In this document: positions 18,163-28,204 of the stretch, piece after piece | Numbering within the stretch: position 1 is the stretch's first letter | How the letters are laid out: every line of letters begins with the position of its first letter | Position numbers and translations under genes: made by a program | Assembly (NCBI GenBank): GCA_021770755.1 | Contig: JAETQI010000005.1 | Coordinates: 62,001 to 126,000, forward strand | Source of the DNA: Lachnospiraceae bacterium | Lineage (GTDB): Bacteria > Bacillota > Clostridia > Lachnospirales > Lachnospiraceae | DNA length: 64,000 bases | Direction: 5' to 3' | The notes under the pieces: model-generated | Database searches by the model: none | What the model was told of the DNA's origin: nothing | The model's input: only the letters and a program-made list of their open reading frames with translations

Positions 18163-18777
18163 TTGAAAAGAATTTTATCATTCATACTATTGTTTGGCTC
18201 TTTATTGACTTTAACGGCTTGTTCAGACGCGGCGGATTCATCAAAAGTCCCTGACAAAACAGGACTTGAACCCTATGCGTTATCCGAAAAAGAACAGGAT
18301 CTGCTCGTAGCCTTTGGCATCCAGGACAAGGCACAGATCCTTTCGTTTCGCGCGCCGGAAGAAACGACATCGCTCCACATCAATGTCTACCAGTTAAGCG
18401 GCGGCGGCAACGAGTGGGAAAACATCGGCGGCGGCGATGTCTCTCTCGATACTACAGGAATGGAATCTCCTGAACAGCAATCCGGTACATTTACCATGCA
18501 GCTACGCAAAGACCGCAGCATTGATTTCGATATTGACTATATTGGTCACTTTTCTTTCGAAACCGAGCCTTTCACATTCGATCAGGAAGTCATCGGAAGT
18601 ACCTGGAGCTTTTTGGATTCCTTTCAGAATATTGAACCCGATACGGAGATCCCTGTCGCTGTCATCGTCTACGACAGTGGAAACCATATGCCAAGCTGCA
18701 CACCGCAAGATTATTTTGATCCATCGAATTTCGAGGGAATGGATCTAGTGCAGGCGGTGACATTAGAATTTGAATGA
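18163..18777 (+). CDS. Predicted lipoprotein
   Basis: A 204-residue protein. The start is TTG at 18,163 with GGGAG eight bases upstream. A signal peptide ends in a lipobox (TLTAC, Cys at about residue 20), so it should be lipid-anchored outside the membrane. The mature part is acidic and beta-rich with no motif I recognise. It is the only plus-strand gene for several kilobases. Its TGA stop directly abuts the stop of the convergent 84-residue gene, with no terminator between them. Confidence 0.7.
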   Translation: MKRILSFILLFGSLLTLTACSDAADSSKVPDKTGLEPYALSEKEQDLLVAFGIQDKAQILSFRAPEETTSLHINVYQLSGGGNEWENIGGGDVSLDTTGMESPEQQSGTFTMQLRKDRSIDFDIDYIGHFSFETEPFTFDQEVIGSTWSFLDSFQNIEPDTEIPVAVIVYDSGNHMPSCTPQDYFDPSNFEGMDLVQAVTLEFE

Positions 18778-19032
18778 TCACCAGAACGGCCGCTGTTCCT
18801 TATGGCTATAGGACTTTAATCTCACTTTGTACTCATCCAGGACAGACGTGTATGATGCCTTCTGGTTTTCGCTCAAAGTGTTTGCCGCTGTCATCTCGGA
18901 AAGCTTTTGTTCCAGCTCACGCAAAGCCTCCTGTGCAGCATCCTTGTAATTGTTCTGCATATTCATATTCAGTTCCGCGATAATGCGGTCTAACTCCTTC
19001 ACCGCGCCTGCCTTCTTGAAAAATTGAAACAT
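18778..19032 (-). CDS. Small charged helical protein of unknown function
   Basis: An 84-residue protein rich in Glu, Lys and Gln, with helical heptad-like stretches (ELDRIIAELNMNMQNNYKDA and ALRELEQKLSEM). It has no signal peptide, membrane segment or catalytic motif. GGAG lies six bases before the ATG, which supports a real gene. It is convergent with the lipoprotein gene, stop to stop. No family is recognised; a small cytosolic structural or partner protein is the most that can be said. Confidence 0.6.
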   Translation of the reverse strand: MFQFFKKAGAVKELDRIIAELNMNMQNNYKDAAQEALRELEQKLSEMTAANTLSENQKASYTSVLDEYKVRLKSYSHKEQRPFW

Positions 19033-19344
19033 GGTTTTCTCCTGTATTTTCTGATCCGTCTCTTTGTGCTGTTCTTAATTATAATGCTTTTGGGTAGATT
19101 ATGCAATTTGATTGGAGAGAAAAATTTCTTATATTACCTATTATGTCTATTGTCGGCAGCATACTGTATCACTGTATATCAATGAGATCCGCCACAAACT
19201 CCGTCCGCAGATGTGGCAGATCTCATCCTGCGTTCCGATCTGTTAGTCAAAAATACCACCGCATTGCCTTCCAACCGTCACGCAGGACATTGGTGATGAC
19301 TACAATCAAAGAAAGAACAAACATTTCAGAGACAGAACCTGCCC
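19033..19344. other. Intergenic region with inverted repeat at the end of the glycan cluster
   Basis: This 312-base gap lies downstream of cysNC. It holds an imperfect inverted repeat (13-base arms 19,184-19,196 / 19,212-19,224, one mismatch, 15-base loop). No U-run follows on either strand, so it is not a classic terminator. No ORF with a ribosome site, insertion-sequence end or RNA gene is seen. Confidence 0.45.
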
Positions 19345-21195
19345 TCACAGGTATTTCCTGATCTCATTCAGCACATGATCCGCCGCCTCCTCGAGTGTAC
19401 ACTGGCTGGTGTCGATCTCAATTTCGGGGTGCAGCGGCGGTTCATACGGGCTGGAGATCCCCGTGAAATTAGGGATCTGCCCGTTCCTTGCCTTCTTGTA
19501 TAAGCCTTTGACATCGCGCCGCTCGCATTCTTCCAAAGGCGTGCTCACATAGATTTCTACAAAGTCCGTACTCCCGATGATCTCCCTTGCCCGCGTTCTG
19601 TCACTTTCATACGGGGAGATAAAGGACGTGAGTACGATCAGGCCGGCATCATTCATCAGTTTTGCCACTTCCGCCACCCTGCGGATATTCTCGATCCTGT
19701 CCTTCTCTTCAAATCCGAGGTTCTGGTTCAGTCCCATCCGCACGTTGTCGCCGTCCAAAAGCATCGTGTACTTTCCCTGAATGCCCAGTGCCTTCTCGAC
19801 CTCGTTTGCAAGCGCGGACTTTCCCGCACCGGAAAGCCCTGTAAACCACAGTGTCACGGGCTTCTGCCCCATTCTGGCAGCGCGCGTGTCACGCGTGACA
19901 TCCAGCCTCTGCCAGGTCAGGTTGTCAGCCCGCCGCAGGGAATGTTCGATCACGCCGCAGGCTGATGTCATGTTCGTGACGCGGTCGATCAATATGAAAC
20001 GCCCCAGCTCCCTGTGTGCGGCAAATACGTCATAAACAGCATCCTCTGCCATGGCAATGTCGCAGACAGCGATCTCATTCTTATACAGCCGTGCTGCCGC
20101 CAGGTGCTCCCCCGAATGGATATCAACCTTGTACTTGACAGCCATCACTGTGGCGGGTAGCATCTTTGTGCCTATCTTTATCAGAAAATTTTTACCCTGT
20201 ACCAATTCTGCATCGTCCATCCAGAGGATCGATGCCGTGAACATCCTGCTGACCTTCAGCCGGGTTCCTCTGACCAGAACACATCCTCGTGACACATCCA
20301 CCTCACGGTTTAACTGTACTGTCAGTGTCTGCCCTCTGTGCGCCTCCTGCACATTTTTGTCTGCCAGAAAGACCGACTGCACACAGGCTCTCTCGCCACT
20401 TGGCAGCACTGTGATCTCATCCCCTGCAGAAATGCTTCCTGATGACACTTGTCCCTGAAACCCGCGAAAATCTGCATTCGGTCTGCATACCCTCTGAACC
20501 GGCATTACAAATCCCTGCTCTTTGGCTCCGTCATCCACATCCACGAACTCAAGATATTCCAGCAGGGTCTGCCCGCCATACCACGGCATATGTCCCGATC
20601 CCAGCGTGACATTGTCACCTTCCGTTGCGGATACGGGAATAATCTCTGTATGATATAGTTCCAGATCGATCGCAAGCTTTTTGATTTCTTTTTCTATCTT
20701 CCTGTACTCTTTCCGGTCATAACGAACCAGATCCATCTTGTTGACGGCAAACACAAAATACCGTATCCCCATCAATGCGCAGATCCTTGCGTGGCGCCTT
20801 GTCTGTATCAGGATTCCCTGCGTGGCGTCCACGAGGATCACCGCAAGATCCGCAAACGAGGCTCCCACTGCCATATTCCTTGTGTACTCCTCATGGCCGG
20901 GCGTGTCCGCCACGATAAAGCTCCTGCGCTCCGTCGTGAAATACCGGTACGCGACATCGATCGTGATGCCCTGCTCGCGCTCCGCCATCAGACCGTCCAG
21001 CAGGAGGGAATAGTCGATCTCCCCGCCACGGCTCCCCACACGGCTGTCCAGCTCCAGCGCACGCTCCTGATCCGCAAACAGCAGCTTTGCGTCATACAGC
21101 ATATGTCCGATGAGCGTGGATTTTCCGTCGTCCACGCTGCCGCAGGTGATAAATTTCAACAACCCGTTCCTGTTCCCATCTATTTTCCCACACAT
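19345..21195 (-). CDS. cysNC: Bifunctional sulfate adenylyltransferase large subunit / APS kinase
   Basis: A 616-residue fusion. The N-terminal CysN GTPase (about residues 12-435) has G1 GSVDDGKST (19-27), G3 DTPGH (97-101) and G4 NKMD, followed by EF-Tu-like beta-barrels. The C-terminal APS kinase (about 440-616) has P-loop GLSGAGKS (453-460), DGDNVR and FISPY. CysN with CysD makes APS from sulfate and ATP; the kinase domain makes PAPS, the universal sulfate donor. It is the last gene of the 45-kb glycan cluster, 66 bases after cysD. With three sulfotransferases in the same transcript direction and no APS/PAPS reductase nearby, it probably serves glycan sulfation rather than cysteine synthesis. 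The DNA is more GC-rich than the glycan genes. Confidence 0.93.
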   Translation of the reverse strand: MCGKIDGNRNGLLKFITCGSVDDGKSTLIGHMLYDAKLLFADQERALELDSRVGSRGGEIDYSLLLDGLMAEREQGITIDVAYRYFTTERRSFIVADTPGHEEYTRNMAVGASFADLAVILVDATQGILIQTRRHARICALMGIRYFVFAVNKMDLVRYDRKEYRKIEKEIKKLAIDLELYHTEIIPVSATEGDNVTLGSGHMPWYGGQTLLEYLEFVDVDDGAKEQGFVMPVQRVCRPNADFRGFQGQVSSGSISAGDEITVLPSGERACVQSVFLADKNVQEAHRGQTLTVQLNREVDVSRGCVLVRGTRLKVSRMFTASILWMDDAELVQGKNFLIKIGTKMLPATVMAVKYKVDIHSGEHLAAARLYKNEIAVCDIAMAEDAVYDVFAAHRELGRFILIDRVTNMTSACGVIEHSLRRADNLTWQRLDVTRDTRAARMGQKPVTLWFTGLSGAGKSALANEVEKALGIQGKYTMLLDGDNVRMGLNQNLGFEEKDRIENIRRVAEVAKLMNDAGLIVLTSFISPYESDRTRAREIIGSTDFVEIYVSTPLEECERRDVKGLYKKARNGQIPNFTGISSPYEPPLHPEIEIDTSQCTLEEAADHVLNEIRKYL

Positions 21196-21261
21196 ATCCG
21201 AAACATCCCTCCATCTAAAGCTCCTAAACTGCCCAAGTTTTCATTCCTCGTCACAGCCATG

Positions 21262-22155
21262 TCAGAAATACCCTTCCCGTTTACGCCGTTCCATGCTCCC
21301 CGCCGCCTCATGGTCGATCACGCGGCTCGTCCGCTCCGACGTCACGGCGCCGAGCGTCTCCTTCACGATCTCCTCGAGCGTGTCCGCCGACGACTCTATC
21401 CCGCCTGTCAGCGGGTAACAGCCAAGCGTGCGGAAACGGACGCTCCTGTACTGTATCTCCTCACCGGGAAGCAGCCGCATCCTGTCGTCGTCCACCATGA
21501 TGATGTTCCCGTCCCTGTACACGACAGGGCGCTCCTTTGCAAAATACAGCGGCACAATATCGATCCGCTCCTGCGCGATATACTGCCAGATATCCTTCTC
21601 CGTCCAATTGGAGAGCGGGAATACCCGGATACTCTCACCCCTGTGGATCCGCGTGTTGTACAGATCCCACATCTCGGGGCGCTGGTTCTTCGGATCCCAC
21701 GCCTGCTCACTGTTGCGGAATGAGAAGATGCGCTCCTTTGCCCGCGACTTCTCCTCGTCCCTGCGCCCGCCGCCAAATGCCGCCGTAAAACCATATTTTG
21801 TGAGCGCCTGTTTCAGTGCCTGCGTCTTCATGATGTCCGTGTATGCCGAACCGTGGTCAAACGGATTGATCCCCTGCCTTACACCTTCCTCATTCGTGTA
21901 GACGAGCATTTCGATCCCTTTTTCCTCCGCAATACGGTCCCGGAATGTGATCATCTCCTTAAACTTCCAGGTTGTATCAATATGCAGGAATGGAAACGGC
22001 GGCTTTTCTGGATAAAATGCCTTCATGGCAAGGTGCAGCATGACCGAGCTGTCCTTCCCGATGGAATACAGCATGACCGGCTTCTCACACTCCGCCGCCA
22101 CCTCCCGCATGATGTATATTGATTCTGCCTCGAGGGCATCAAGATGGGTGTTCAT
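21262..22155 (-). CDS. cysD: Sulfate adenylyltransferase subunit 2
   Basis: A 297-residue protein. The start is ATG at 22,155, because GGAGG lies eight bases upstream and CysD proteins begin near MxxHLxxLEAESI. It has the PP-loop of the PAPS reductase/ATP sulfurylase small subunit family ([12 protein letters not shown]) and the CysD-type stretch [18 protein letters not shown]. It catalyses ATP sulfurylation with the CysN part of the next gene. The length matches the family (about 300). The tail ending [10 protein letters not shown] is typical. Codon use is GC-rich, as in cysNC. Confidence 0.93.
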   Translation of the reverse strand: MNTHLDALEAESIYIMREVAAECEKPVMLYSIGKDSSVMLHLAMKAFYPEKPPFPFLHIDTTWKFKEMITFRDRIAEEKGIEMLVYTNEEGVRQGINPFDHGSAYTDIMKTQALKQALTKYGFTAAFGGGRRDEEKSRAKERIFSFRNSEQAWDPKNQRPEMWDLYNTRIHRGESIRVFPLSNWTEKDIWQYIAQERIDIVPLYFAKERPVVYRDGNIIMVDDDRMRLLPGEEIQYRSVRFRTLGCYPLTGGIESSADTLEEIVKETLGAVTSERTSRVIDHEAAGSMERRKREGYF

Positions 22156-22210
22156 TTGCTTTTCCTCCAATTCTTTTAAACAGACTTTTGTAATCCTCAT
22201 ATTTTCAGTC

Positions 22211-23263
22211 TTAACCCAGGAAATCCTTATCCGCATATGCAATTTTGTACCGCCCCCTGTTTTTCTCAAAATAGAACGTTATCAGTCGCTCTGCCAGAAA
22301 TCCCGGATAACGGTTCTGATAGACATCTTCACGCTGCCCACTATACTCCGCACAAGCAAAGAGAATCGGAAACAGCCAATTGCACATCCTGTCCAAGATC
22401 TCCTTTTTCATGATAAACATATTGCAGGGCGAGTAAAGGTTTGTCCGGAAGAATGCGAGGGATTCCTTGTAATCCTCTGGATACATCTTTTTTAGATAAT
22501 CCATCATAAAATCCCAATCCAATGCCACATGTCTTTCCTTATAATTTTGCGCAAGGTTAGGCGCCACATAGAGTGGAGTTGGTAGTATAACATCGATATG
22601 ATTGTCCCGCATGCTACAATGCCACTCCTCCTGCAGTAAGAAATGTCTACGGTAATGTTCGAGACCTACAACATCCTGATCCGCATTTTTCCAGATCCAG
22701 TACAGCGCTGTCAACTCACAAAACTGATGATTACGCCTAGAAATATTCTCGCCTGTATTATCTGTCAGTCCACAGATTCTCTTCTCTGTGAGTGCAGCTC
22801 CGACTTGAATCTCCCTATGCATTGCTGTTAATGGAATCTTCCGTAGCAATGACTTATCAGATACAGATCTCGCGACATAGATGCAAGCCGACTCCGAAAT
22901 GCAATCAAATCTATCATAGCTTCTACCCATCTCTGCATAATAAAGCGTCAGAAAACGATTGCGCAGCTCCATATCTAATTTGGGAGTCACCGGAATAATC
23001 TCTTTCATCTTCATCCGCTGAAGTTTTTGGGTCAAAATAGAATGATACACACAACGCGTTCCGAGATAGACAGGACATGTCCTGTCAAGAGCTGTCTTTT
23101 CATCGAAATAAATCACTGGTACTCCTTCAATCATATCGGCGTTCTTTTCTTCATTATCATACAGATACGCTCTGATCCTTATATCCGGGTATATTTTTGT
23201 GATATATACCCCTAATGTCTGTGCCCTCGAATGCGCACCGACAATATAAATACCTTGTCCCAT
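22211..23263 (-). CDS. Rossmann-like module fused to DUF4422 glycosyltransferase-like domain
   Basis: A 350-residue protein. Residues 1-100 are the cluster's recurrent nucleotide-binding-like module ([13 protein letters not shown], then [14 protein letters not shown] and a Rossmann-type strand pattern). Residues about 120-345 are a DUF4422 domain, known from capsule and exopolysaccharide loci and thought to be a glycosyltransferase; the characteristic [12 protein letters not shown] and [10 protein letters not shown] are present. The acceptor is unknown. AAGGAAA precedes the ATG. It lies immediately upstream of cysD. Confidence 0.8.
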   Translation of the reverse strand: MGQGIYIVGAHSRAQTLGVYITKIYPDIRIRAYLYDNEEKNADMIEGVPVIYFDEKTALDRTCPVYLGTRCVYHSILTQKLQRMKMKEIIPVTPKLDMELRNRFLTLYYAEMGRSYDRFDCISESACIYVARSVSDKSLLRKIPLTAMHREIQVGAALTEKRICGLTDNTGENISRRNHQFCELTALYWIWKNADQDVVGLEHYRRHFLLQEEWHCSMRDNHIDVILPTPLYVAPNLAQNYKERHVALDWDFMMDYLKKMYPEDYKESLAFFRTNLYSPCNMFIMKKEILDRMCNWLFPILFACAEYSGQREDVYQNRYPGFLAERLITFYFEKNRGRYKIAYADKDFLG

Positions 23264-23335
23264 TTTCCTTATCCCTCATACGCAATACAGCTAAAAATCA
23301 TATTTTCCTAACTGAATATGTAATTGATTTTTTCC

Positions 23336-24280
23336 TTATACATTGTCGCATTCAGTATATTTAGTATTCTCCTGATATATGCATTCTTCTAGGCGCCCCC
23401 TGTTAAAATATGCTGTATCATCCTTACTCCAGCAAATTTTCTCCCTGATTACTTTTGCCGGTGCTCCTGCAATGATCACATGGTCTCCAAACAGGCTCGA
23501 TGTAATTGCTCCTGCACCTACCACAGAGCCTGTTCCAATCCCAGCTCCTCCCAGAAGAGTTGCATGATAAGCAATCCAAACATGATCTCCCACAACGACA
23601 TCCTTCGCATAGTTAATCCGTTGATGTGTTTCCAGATCAAAAATATGATGTGCGTCATGAGTCCGTAACACTATCTGTGCTCCCAGCAAACAGTCTTTGC
23701 CTATCCGTATCCTAGCATTCGATACATGAAATCCTGCTCCTGTAATCTCTGTATTTTCACCAATGCTGCAAAAACCATTATTTCCAAACTTGATATGGAG
23801 TTTTCCTACTGAAACATCTTTTCCTATATGTAATGTATTATCGCTTCCCTGAAACAGGACTGTCAGTTGATCCGAAAGAGATTGATCAAAACGAATCTTA
23901 TTATTCTGTCTATCCTCATACATACCATCAGGGTAATTGTCTTTTAGCATCTTTCCATTCAGAAATATATTTGTCCCTATAACCTTGTCGACATGTACAT
24001 AATCAACCTTATTCAATCCCTCCAGATCCCTTTGGATTGACTTGTAGTTCCTTGCAGTTCCTGCAAAAATGATCAATAATGCATTTTCCAGATCTTGTAA
24101 GTCTTTTTTCTTTATCAATGCAATACCATCATATTCTTCCTCATCACTTTGATCCCATTTCCTGTCGCAGAGAAAATCTAACTTTACAATTTTTGAAAGC
24201 TCTTCTTTAGTCTTTTCATAATACTGTCCAATTCCGTAGCCTATGACCTTTGAATAGTTTCTACCTTCCTCTTCATACAT
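23336..24280 (-). CDS. Rossmann-like module fused to hexapeptide-repeat acyltransferase
   Basis: A 314-residue protein. The ATG at 24,280 has GGGGAG upstream and overlaps the end of the previous gene by eight bases. The N-terminal module (about 8-105) starts VIGYGIGQYYEKT and includes LDFLCDRKWD. The C-terminal half (about 150-300) is a left-handed beta-helix with hexapeptide repeats and an acetyltransferase active-site region (RTHDAHHIFD, HVWIAYHATLLGGAGIG, VVGAGAITSS). It probably O- or N-acetylates a sugar with acetyl-CoA. The fused module resembles the sugar-nucleotide-binding domain of PglD but is not closely matched. Confidence 0.8.
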   Translation of the reverse strand: MYEEEGRNYSKVIGYGIGQYYEKTKEELSKIVKLDFLCDRKWDQSDEEEYDGIALIKKKDLQDLENALLIIFAGTARNYKSIQRDLEGLNKVDYVHVDKVIGTNIFLNGKMLKDNYPDGMYEDRQNNKIRFDQSLSDQLTVLFQGSDNTLHIGKDVSVGKLHIKFGNNGFCSIGENTEITGAGFHVSNARIRIGKDCLLGAQIVLRTHDAHHIFDLETHQRINYAKDVVVGDHVWIAYHATLLGGAGIGTGSVVGAGAITSSLFGDHVIIAGAPAKVIREKICWSKDDTAYFNRGRLEECIYQENTKYTECDNV

Positions 24281-25607
24281 GTATGCTCTCCCCCTCATCC
24301 CCCAGAACGATGCCTGCAGCTATTTTCAGATTATCCACAATATAATCCGGTGTGACTCTATAACGTTCATCCTGTCCTCCCTGACCTGTCCGTAGCAATA
24401 TGGTCTTTGTTCCGGCATTCTTTCCCGTCTGTATGTCAACCGTGCTGTCACCTACCATATAGGAATTTTTCAGATCTATATTATATTTTTCAACCATCTG
24501 ATCCAACATACCTGTTGCCGGTTTGCGACAGTTGCACAGAATCTTATATGCCGGATCCTCCTCTATAAATCCCTTATCTGGATGATGCGGGCAGAATACA
24601 ATATCATCCAGATATGCGTTCTGTTCCCCCAAAAGTGTCTGCATTTTCCTGTGAATCTGCCTGATATCTTCTATGCTGCACATCCCGCGCGCCACAACAG
24701 GCTGGTTAGTGACCACGATTACAAGAAATTCTGAATCATTCAGCATACGGACAGCCTCGGCGGCATGTTCCTCCAAAACAAGCAGCTCCTCCTTATCTAC
24801 CAACCCGCAAAACTGATTCACCGTCCCATCCCGATCAAGAAATACACATTTTTGCCGATTTTCCAAATTTTTCTTTCTCCAGATTCCATCTGCCTGTTCC
24901 TTACAAACGGCTTGAAACCTAAAAATCGTTCCTGCATCCTTCATATACTCCGATGTTTTGTAACCAAATACCAGCCCTTTATCTATCAGTAGTTTCAACA
25001 GCCCCTGCTCCAGATCCATATACGCCGCTTTCTCCAAATATTGCAGGACACTGCAGGACAAAATAAATATCCCCGCATTCACACAGTTATCATACCATCC
25101 ATTCCTGATATTGTTCTTAGATCTAATTGCCGTCACACGCTGCATATCATCCAAAACAATCAGGTCCGAATCACCAGGGTGAGCGTTTGGATGCACCGCC
25201 AAAACAACTGCACCTTGTCTTGATTCATAGAAAGAAATCATCCTTTTCCAGTCTATATCAAACATAACGTCCGCATAAACAAACAGGATACTGTCCTCCT
25301 TCACCCCCATCTCCTTCAGATAATAAAGTGCTCCTGCCGACCCCAGCGGAGTTGTCTCATGTACGTATCGGATATGTACACCCAGCCTGCTCCCATCGCC
25401 AAAATATTCCTGTATCTTTTCGCCCAAATGCCCTGTAATGATCACAAAATCCAGGATTCCATAACGGCTTATATTTTCGATCTGCCACTGTATCATTGGC
25501 TTTCCATTCAGCAGAAGCATTGGCTTGGGAATATTGTCCTTTGTCAATTCCCACATCCTGGTTCCCCTGCCTCCGGCCTGTATCACCGCCATGTACTGTT
25601 TTTGCAT
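24273..25607 (-). CDS. Bifunctional heptose-1-phosphate guanylyltransferase / heptose bisphosphate phosphatase (HddC-GmhB-like)
   Basis: A 444-residue fusion; the ATG at 25,607 has GGGAAG upstream. The N-terminal nucleotidyltransferase (about residues 5-235) has AGGRGTRMWELTKDNIPKPM and the sugar-binding VNAGIF region. The C-terminal HAD-IIIA phosphatase (about 245-430) has FLDRDGTVN, VVTNQP, a zinc-binding CPHH...CNC set and GDSTVDIQTGKNAG, all as in GmhB. With HddA encoded 5 kb upstream it gives three of the four steps to GDP-D-glycero-alpha-D-manno-heptose (the isomerase GmhA is not in view). A histidinol-phosphatase-type substrate is possible but less likely here. Confidence 0.8.
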   Translation of the reverse strand: MQKQYMAVIQAGGRGTRMWELTKDNIPKPMLLLNGKPMIQWQIENISRYGILDFVIITGHLGEKIQEYFGDGSRLGVHIRYVHETTPLGSAGALYYLKEMGVKEDSILFVYADVMFDIDWKRMISFYESRQGAVVLAVHPNAHPGDSDLIVLDDMQRVTAIRSKNNIRNGWYDNCVNAGIFILSCSVLQYLEKAAYMDLEQGLLKLLIDKGLVFGYKTSEYMKDAGTIFRFQAVCKEQADGIWRKKNLENRQKCVFLDRDGTVNQFCGLVDKEELLVLEEHAAEAVRMLNDSEFLVIVVTNQPVVARGMCSIEDIRQIHRKMQTLLGEQNAYLDDIVFCPHHPDKGFIEEDPAYKILCNCRKPATGMLDQMVEKYNIDLKNSYMVGDSTVDIQTGKNAGTKTILLRTGQGGQDERYRVTPDYIVDNLKIAAGIVLGDEGESIHV

Positions 25608-25623
25608 ATATCTTCCCAACCTT

Positions 25624-26700
25624 TTACTTCCGCATTAATGCCCGTATCATACGAACATTTTCCTGTCGCATCTTTTTCTTTTCCAGCTTTTCACCTGATA
25701 CCCAGGAACCATCAAAATGGTGTATTGCATACGTATGTTCTGTCAGTTGGATCTCGCCCGTCACCAGATTCATAGGAGATAAAACTTCCACTGGATAAAT
25801 AGTCATTCCACTGACTTCCTGTTGACAGTTTCCATACTGCATACCCATATCCATCAAATCTTTTGTCTGCCAGATCGGGGAGATTGTCTCCGAAAAAAAC
25901 ATATCCTGATAACGTTCTAGCAGTTTCGCTATCACTGGATGCCCCGCCACTGCTCCAAAACCCAATCCCAAAGCTGCTTCCCCAGGCACTTCCATCCCAC
26001 AGAAAGCTTCATTGTACCTTAAATCTTCTATATTCCTCAAAAGTTCTACATCTGTATCCAGATAAAAGCCACCCTGTTCATAAACAATCTTCATCCTGAA
26101 ATAATCCGGCACAAACCCATACTTTTTCAGTTCATATGCCTGCCTAACAAATGCATTCTCATTTACATCACAGTTGGATTCGTTCCACTCCATAATCTCA
26201 TAATCAGGACAGTATCTATGCCAGCTTTCAATGCACCGCTTGTACAGAGCCGGCCGCACTCCTCCCCCAAACCAGCAGTAGTGAATCACCTTCGGTATTA
26301 AAGGACTTTCCTTTGTCCTGATACTAACCGGATTTCCCTCGCTCAGGGCAAACATAAAATAGTAAATATAGCACTCTGTCCCGTCAAGCTCCGATATTGC
26401 ATTTAACTGCTCCAGGATCTCCGCATAATAACTGCATGAAATCAATATTACAATCTCTGACAGATCCCCGCGCAGCAGTCCGCGAAGATCCCTGATGATA
26501 TAATCCCGTTCCCCTATTCGGAAACCTGTTCCTGTCTTTTTCGGATCATTATCCACAAGCATCCCTGTTTTTTCCACCCACGGATATTTTTTATGGTTTT
26601 TCAGCATCCGCTCAAAATCACAGCCAATTCCATAACAGACTATCTTCTTATCCTCGCATCGTTGAAAAAATGTCCTCATATCACAGTTTCTGACAATCAC
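25624..26700 (-). CDS. Rossmann-like module fused to GT32-type glycosyltransferase
   Basis: A 358-residue protein. The start is probably GTG at 26,700 (AGGGAG six bases upstream); an ATG at 26,679 is possible. The module occupies about residues 15-120 (IVCYGIGCDFERML, then MLVDNDPKKTG). The glycosyltransferase part (about 130-340) has IPKVIHYCWFGG, GFVPDYFRMKIVYEQGG and the DXD motif in FYLDTDVELL, as in OCH1/capsular GT32 sugar transferases. It probably transfers a hexose from a nucleotide sugar in the cytosol. It overlaps the previous gene by 20 bases. Confidence 0.82.
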   Translation of the reverse strand: MIVRNCDMRTFFQRCEDKKIVCYGIGCDFERMLKNHKKYPWVEKTGMLVDNDPKKTGTGFRIGERDYIIRDLRGLLRGDLSEIVILISCSYYAEILEQLNAISELDGTECYIYYFMFALSEGNPVSIRTKESPLIPKVIHYCWFGGGVRPALYKRCIESWHRYCPDYEIMEWNESNCDVNENAFVRQAYELKKYGFVPDYFRMKIVYEQGGFYLDTDVELLRNIEDLRYNEAFCGMEVPGEAALGLGFGAVAGHPVIAKLLERYQDMFFSETISPIWQTKDLMDMGMQYGNCQQEVSGMTIYPVEVLSPMNLVTGEIQLTEHTYAIHHFDGSWVSGEKLEKKKMRQENVRMIRALMRK

Positions 26701-28204
26701 TGCATTCTCCCTTCATATACATCTCACTGAAAATATCAAGCCGGATAATTTTTTCCTCATCCAGAAACAGTTCATAGACAAGCTTTTGCTTGATCGGCAT
26801 ATGATACTGCTCCGTCGTGATAACCAGATAGTCAAACTCCAGTGCCTTCAACATTTCCGGCGGAATGATCTGCATTCCGGCGTACGTTTTCCCCCATTTA
26901 TCCGGATCATTGTCTGATACCCCCAGCACCTCATAGCCTACATGGTTACAGATTCCCAGCTCTTTTATGTAATGTGCACACACAGAACCAGCCCCGAAGA
27001 AAACTACCCGGATGCGGTATTCCCCTTCCTCACAGATACCATGTATGACATCCTCGAGAATCCGTCTGCCACATAAGCCGTCCAGAAACGGTAGTGCCTT
27101 CCTGACTGCCGCACACTGCCTGTCCAAACAGTCCCACAATGCACCTTCACGGAATTTTTCAAGAAATGCCGCCATGTCCCCGGCTGTATTTCCATGGACA
27201 TAAGTATCCACGATACATCTGACTGCCGCCGTCAGTGGTTCCCTGTAATCCCGGTTCTCCATATATAATACAGGTACACCGACCAGTCCTGCCTCCACCA
27301 TCAAAGCGCTGCGGTCTGCGATAATGGCGTCCGCGTGGTACAGGGATCGCCTGTAATCCGGTGATAAATCAATGACAGCATTCGAGACTGTTTCCAGATA
27401 CTGAAACAACTGCCCTGCCTCCTGCGCCAGTACCTGAGGAAGCGTCTCCGAAAAGAACAGCGGATGCGGCATCACCACAAAAAATAAGTCCTCAAAACCA
27501 GCCAGCATTTTTGCAAAGCGGATGTATTCCGACAACTCCGGCGTCACCTGCAGCTGCCGGATGCCATCATAGATCCGTTTTGGAAAATGAAGTTTCCAGA
27601 CCACAATTTTCCTGCCAGCAGCCTTCCTTTTGATTCCCTCATCTATTTGCAGTCTATTCTTATAAACAGCATCAAACTTCGGTGAGCCTGTTGCCCTGAC
27701 AGCATGGCGGTTCGGGCAGTATTTTTGATAATCCGCTAACATTACATCTGAAAAGGTATAGATCCTCCAGCTATTCCTTACCACATATGTATGAAAATGT
27801 GCAAGACGTGCATCCTCCGTGTCCGAAAGTTCTATTCCATATGGAATGTACATAATCCGTATCCCCTTAGCCCGCAGGTGGACAGAGAGCGCTGACGGAT
27901 TGCGGTACAGCACGTCATAAGGCGGTTGGTATAATGCCACATGGGGATGGAACTGTTCTAATTTTTCTTCCGAATAAATCTCGTATGGCAGGTGATTCTC
28001 CTCCAAAAAGGCTGTCGTGCCCTCCATCTGTACCTTTTCCACCGAAAGATCATCAACATAGTATATTCTGACACTGATATCATCAGCCGCTACACATTCC
28101 TGATAAAAGCTTTCTATCGAGACCCAGTAGGATGCCACCTGAAACATGATCGCAACCCTGATCTTCTCACCAATATGATGCGGAATATAGTACTGCTTCT
28201 TCAT
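26681..28204 (-). CDS. CDP-glycerol glycerophosphotransferase-like GT-B protein with C-terminal Rossmann-like module
   Basis: A 507-residue protein; the ATG at 28,204 overlaps the preceding stop (ATGA) and has AGGAA upstream. Residues about 20-375 resemble the TagF/CDP-glycerol glycerophosphotransferase fold: GSPKFDAVY, VVWKLHFPKRI, then SPDYRRSLYHADAIIADRSALMVEAG, the usual donor-binding helix region. Here the module is at the C-terminus (about 395-500: VVFFGAGSVCAHYI, GVSDNDPDKWG, FDYLVITTE). It may add glycerol phosphate or another phospho-polyol to the glycan; the exact donor is not shown. Confidence 0.72.
   Translation of the reverse strand: MKKQYYIPHHIGEKIRVAIMFQVASYWVSIESFYQECVAADDISVRIYYVDDLSVEKVQMEGTTAFLEENHLPYEIYSEEKLEQFHPHVALYQPPYDVLYRNPSALSVHLRAKGIRIMYIPYGIELSDTEDARLAHFHTYVVRNSWRIYTFSDVMLADYQKYCPNRHAVRATGSPKFDAVYKNRLQIDEGIKRKAAGRKIVVWKLHFPKRIYDGIRQLQVTPELSEYIRFAKMLAGFEDLFFVVMPHPLFFSETLPQVLAQEAGQLFQYLETVSNAVIDLSPDYRRSLYHADAIIADRSALMVEAGLVGVPVLYMENRDYREPLTAAVRCIVDTYVHGNTAGDMAAFLEKFREGALWDCLDRQCAAVRKALPFLDGLCGRRILEDVIHGICEEGEYRIRVVFFGAGSVCAHYIKELGICNHVGYEVLGVSDNDPDKWGKTYAGMQIIPPEMLKALEFDYLVITTEQYHMPIKQKLVYELFLDEEKIIRLDIFSEMYMKGECSDCQKL

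Noticed and set aside
18775-18780. TGATCA at two abutting stop codons as a regulatory palindrome
   Set aside because: It simply results from two convergent TGA stops placed end to end.
20791-21723. 310-codon plus-strand frame across cysNC and cysD
   Set aside because: It lies opposite two unmistakable enzymes in GC-rich DNA, has low-complexity Arg/His/Pro content and no ribosome site.
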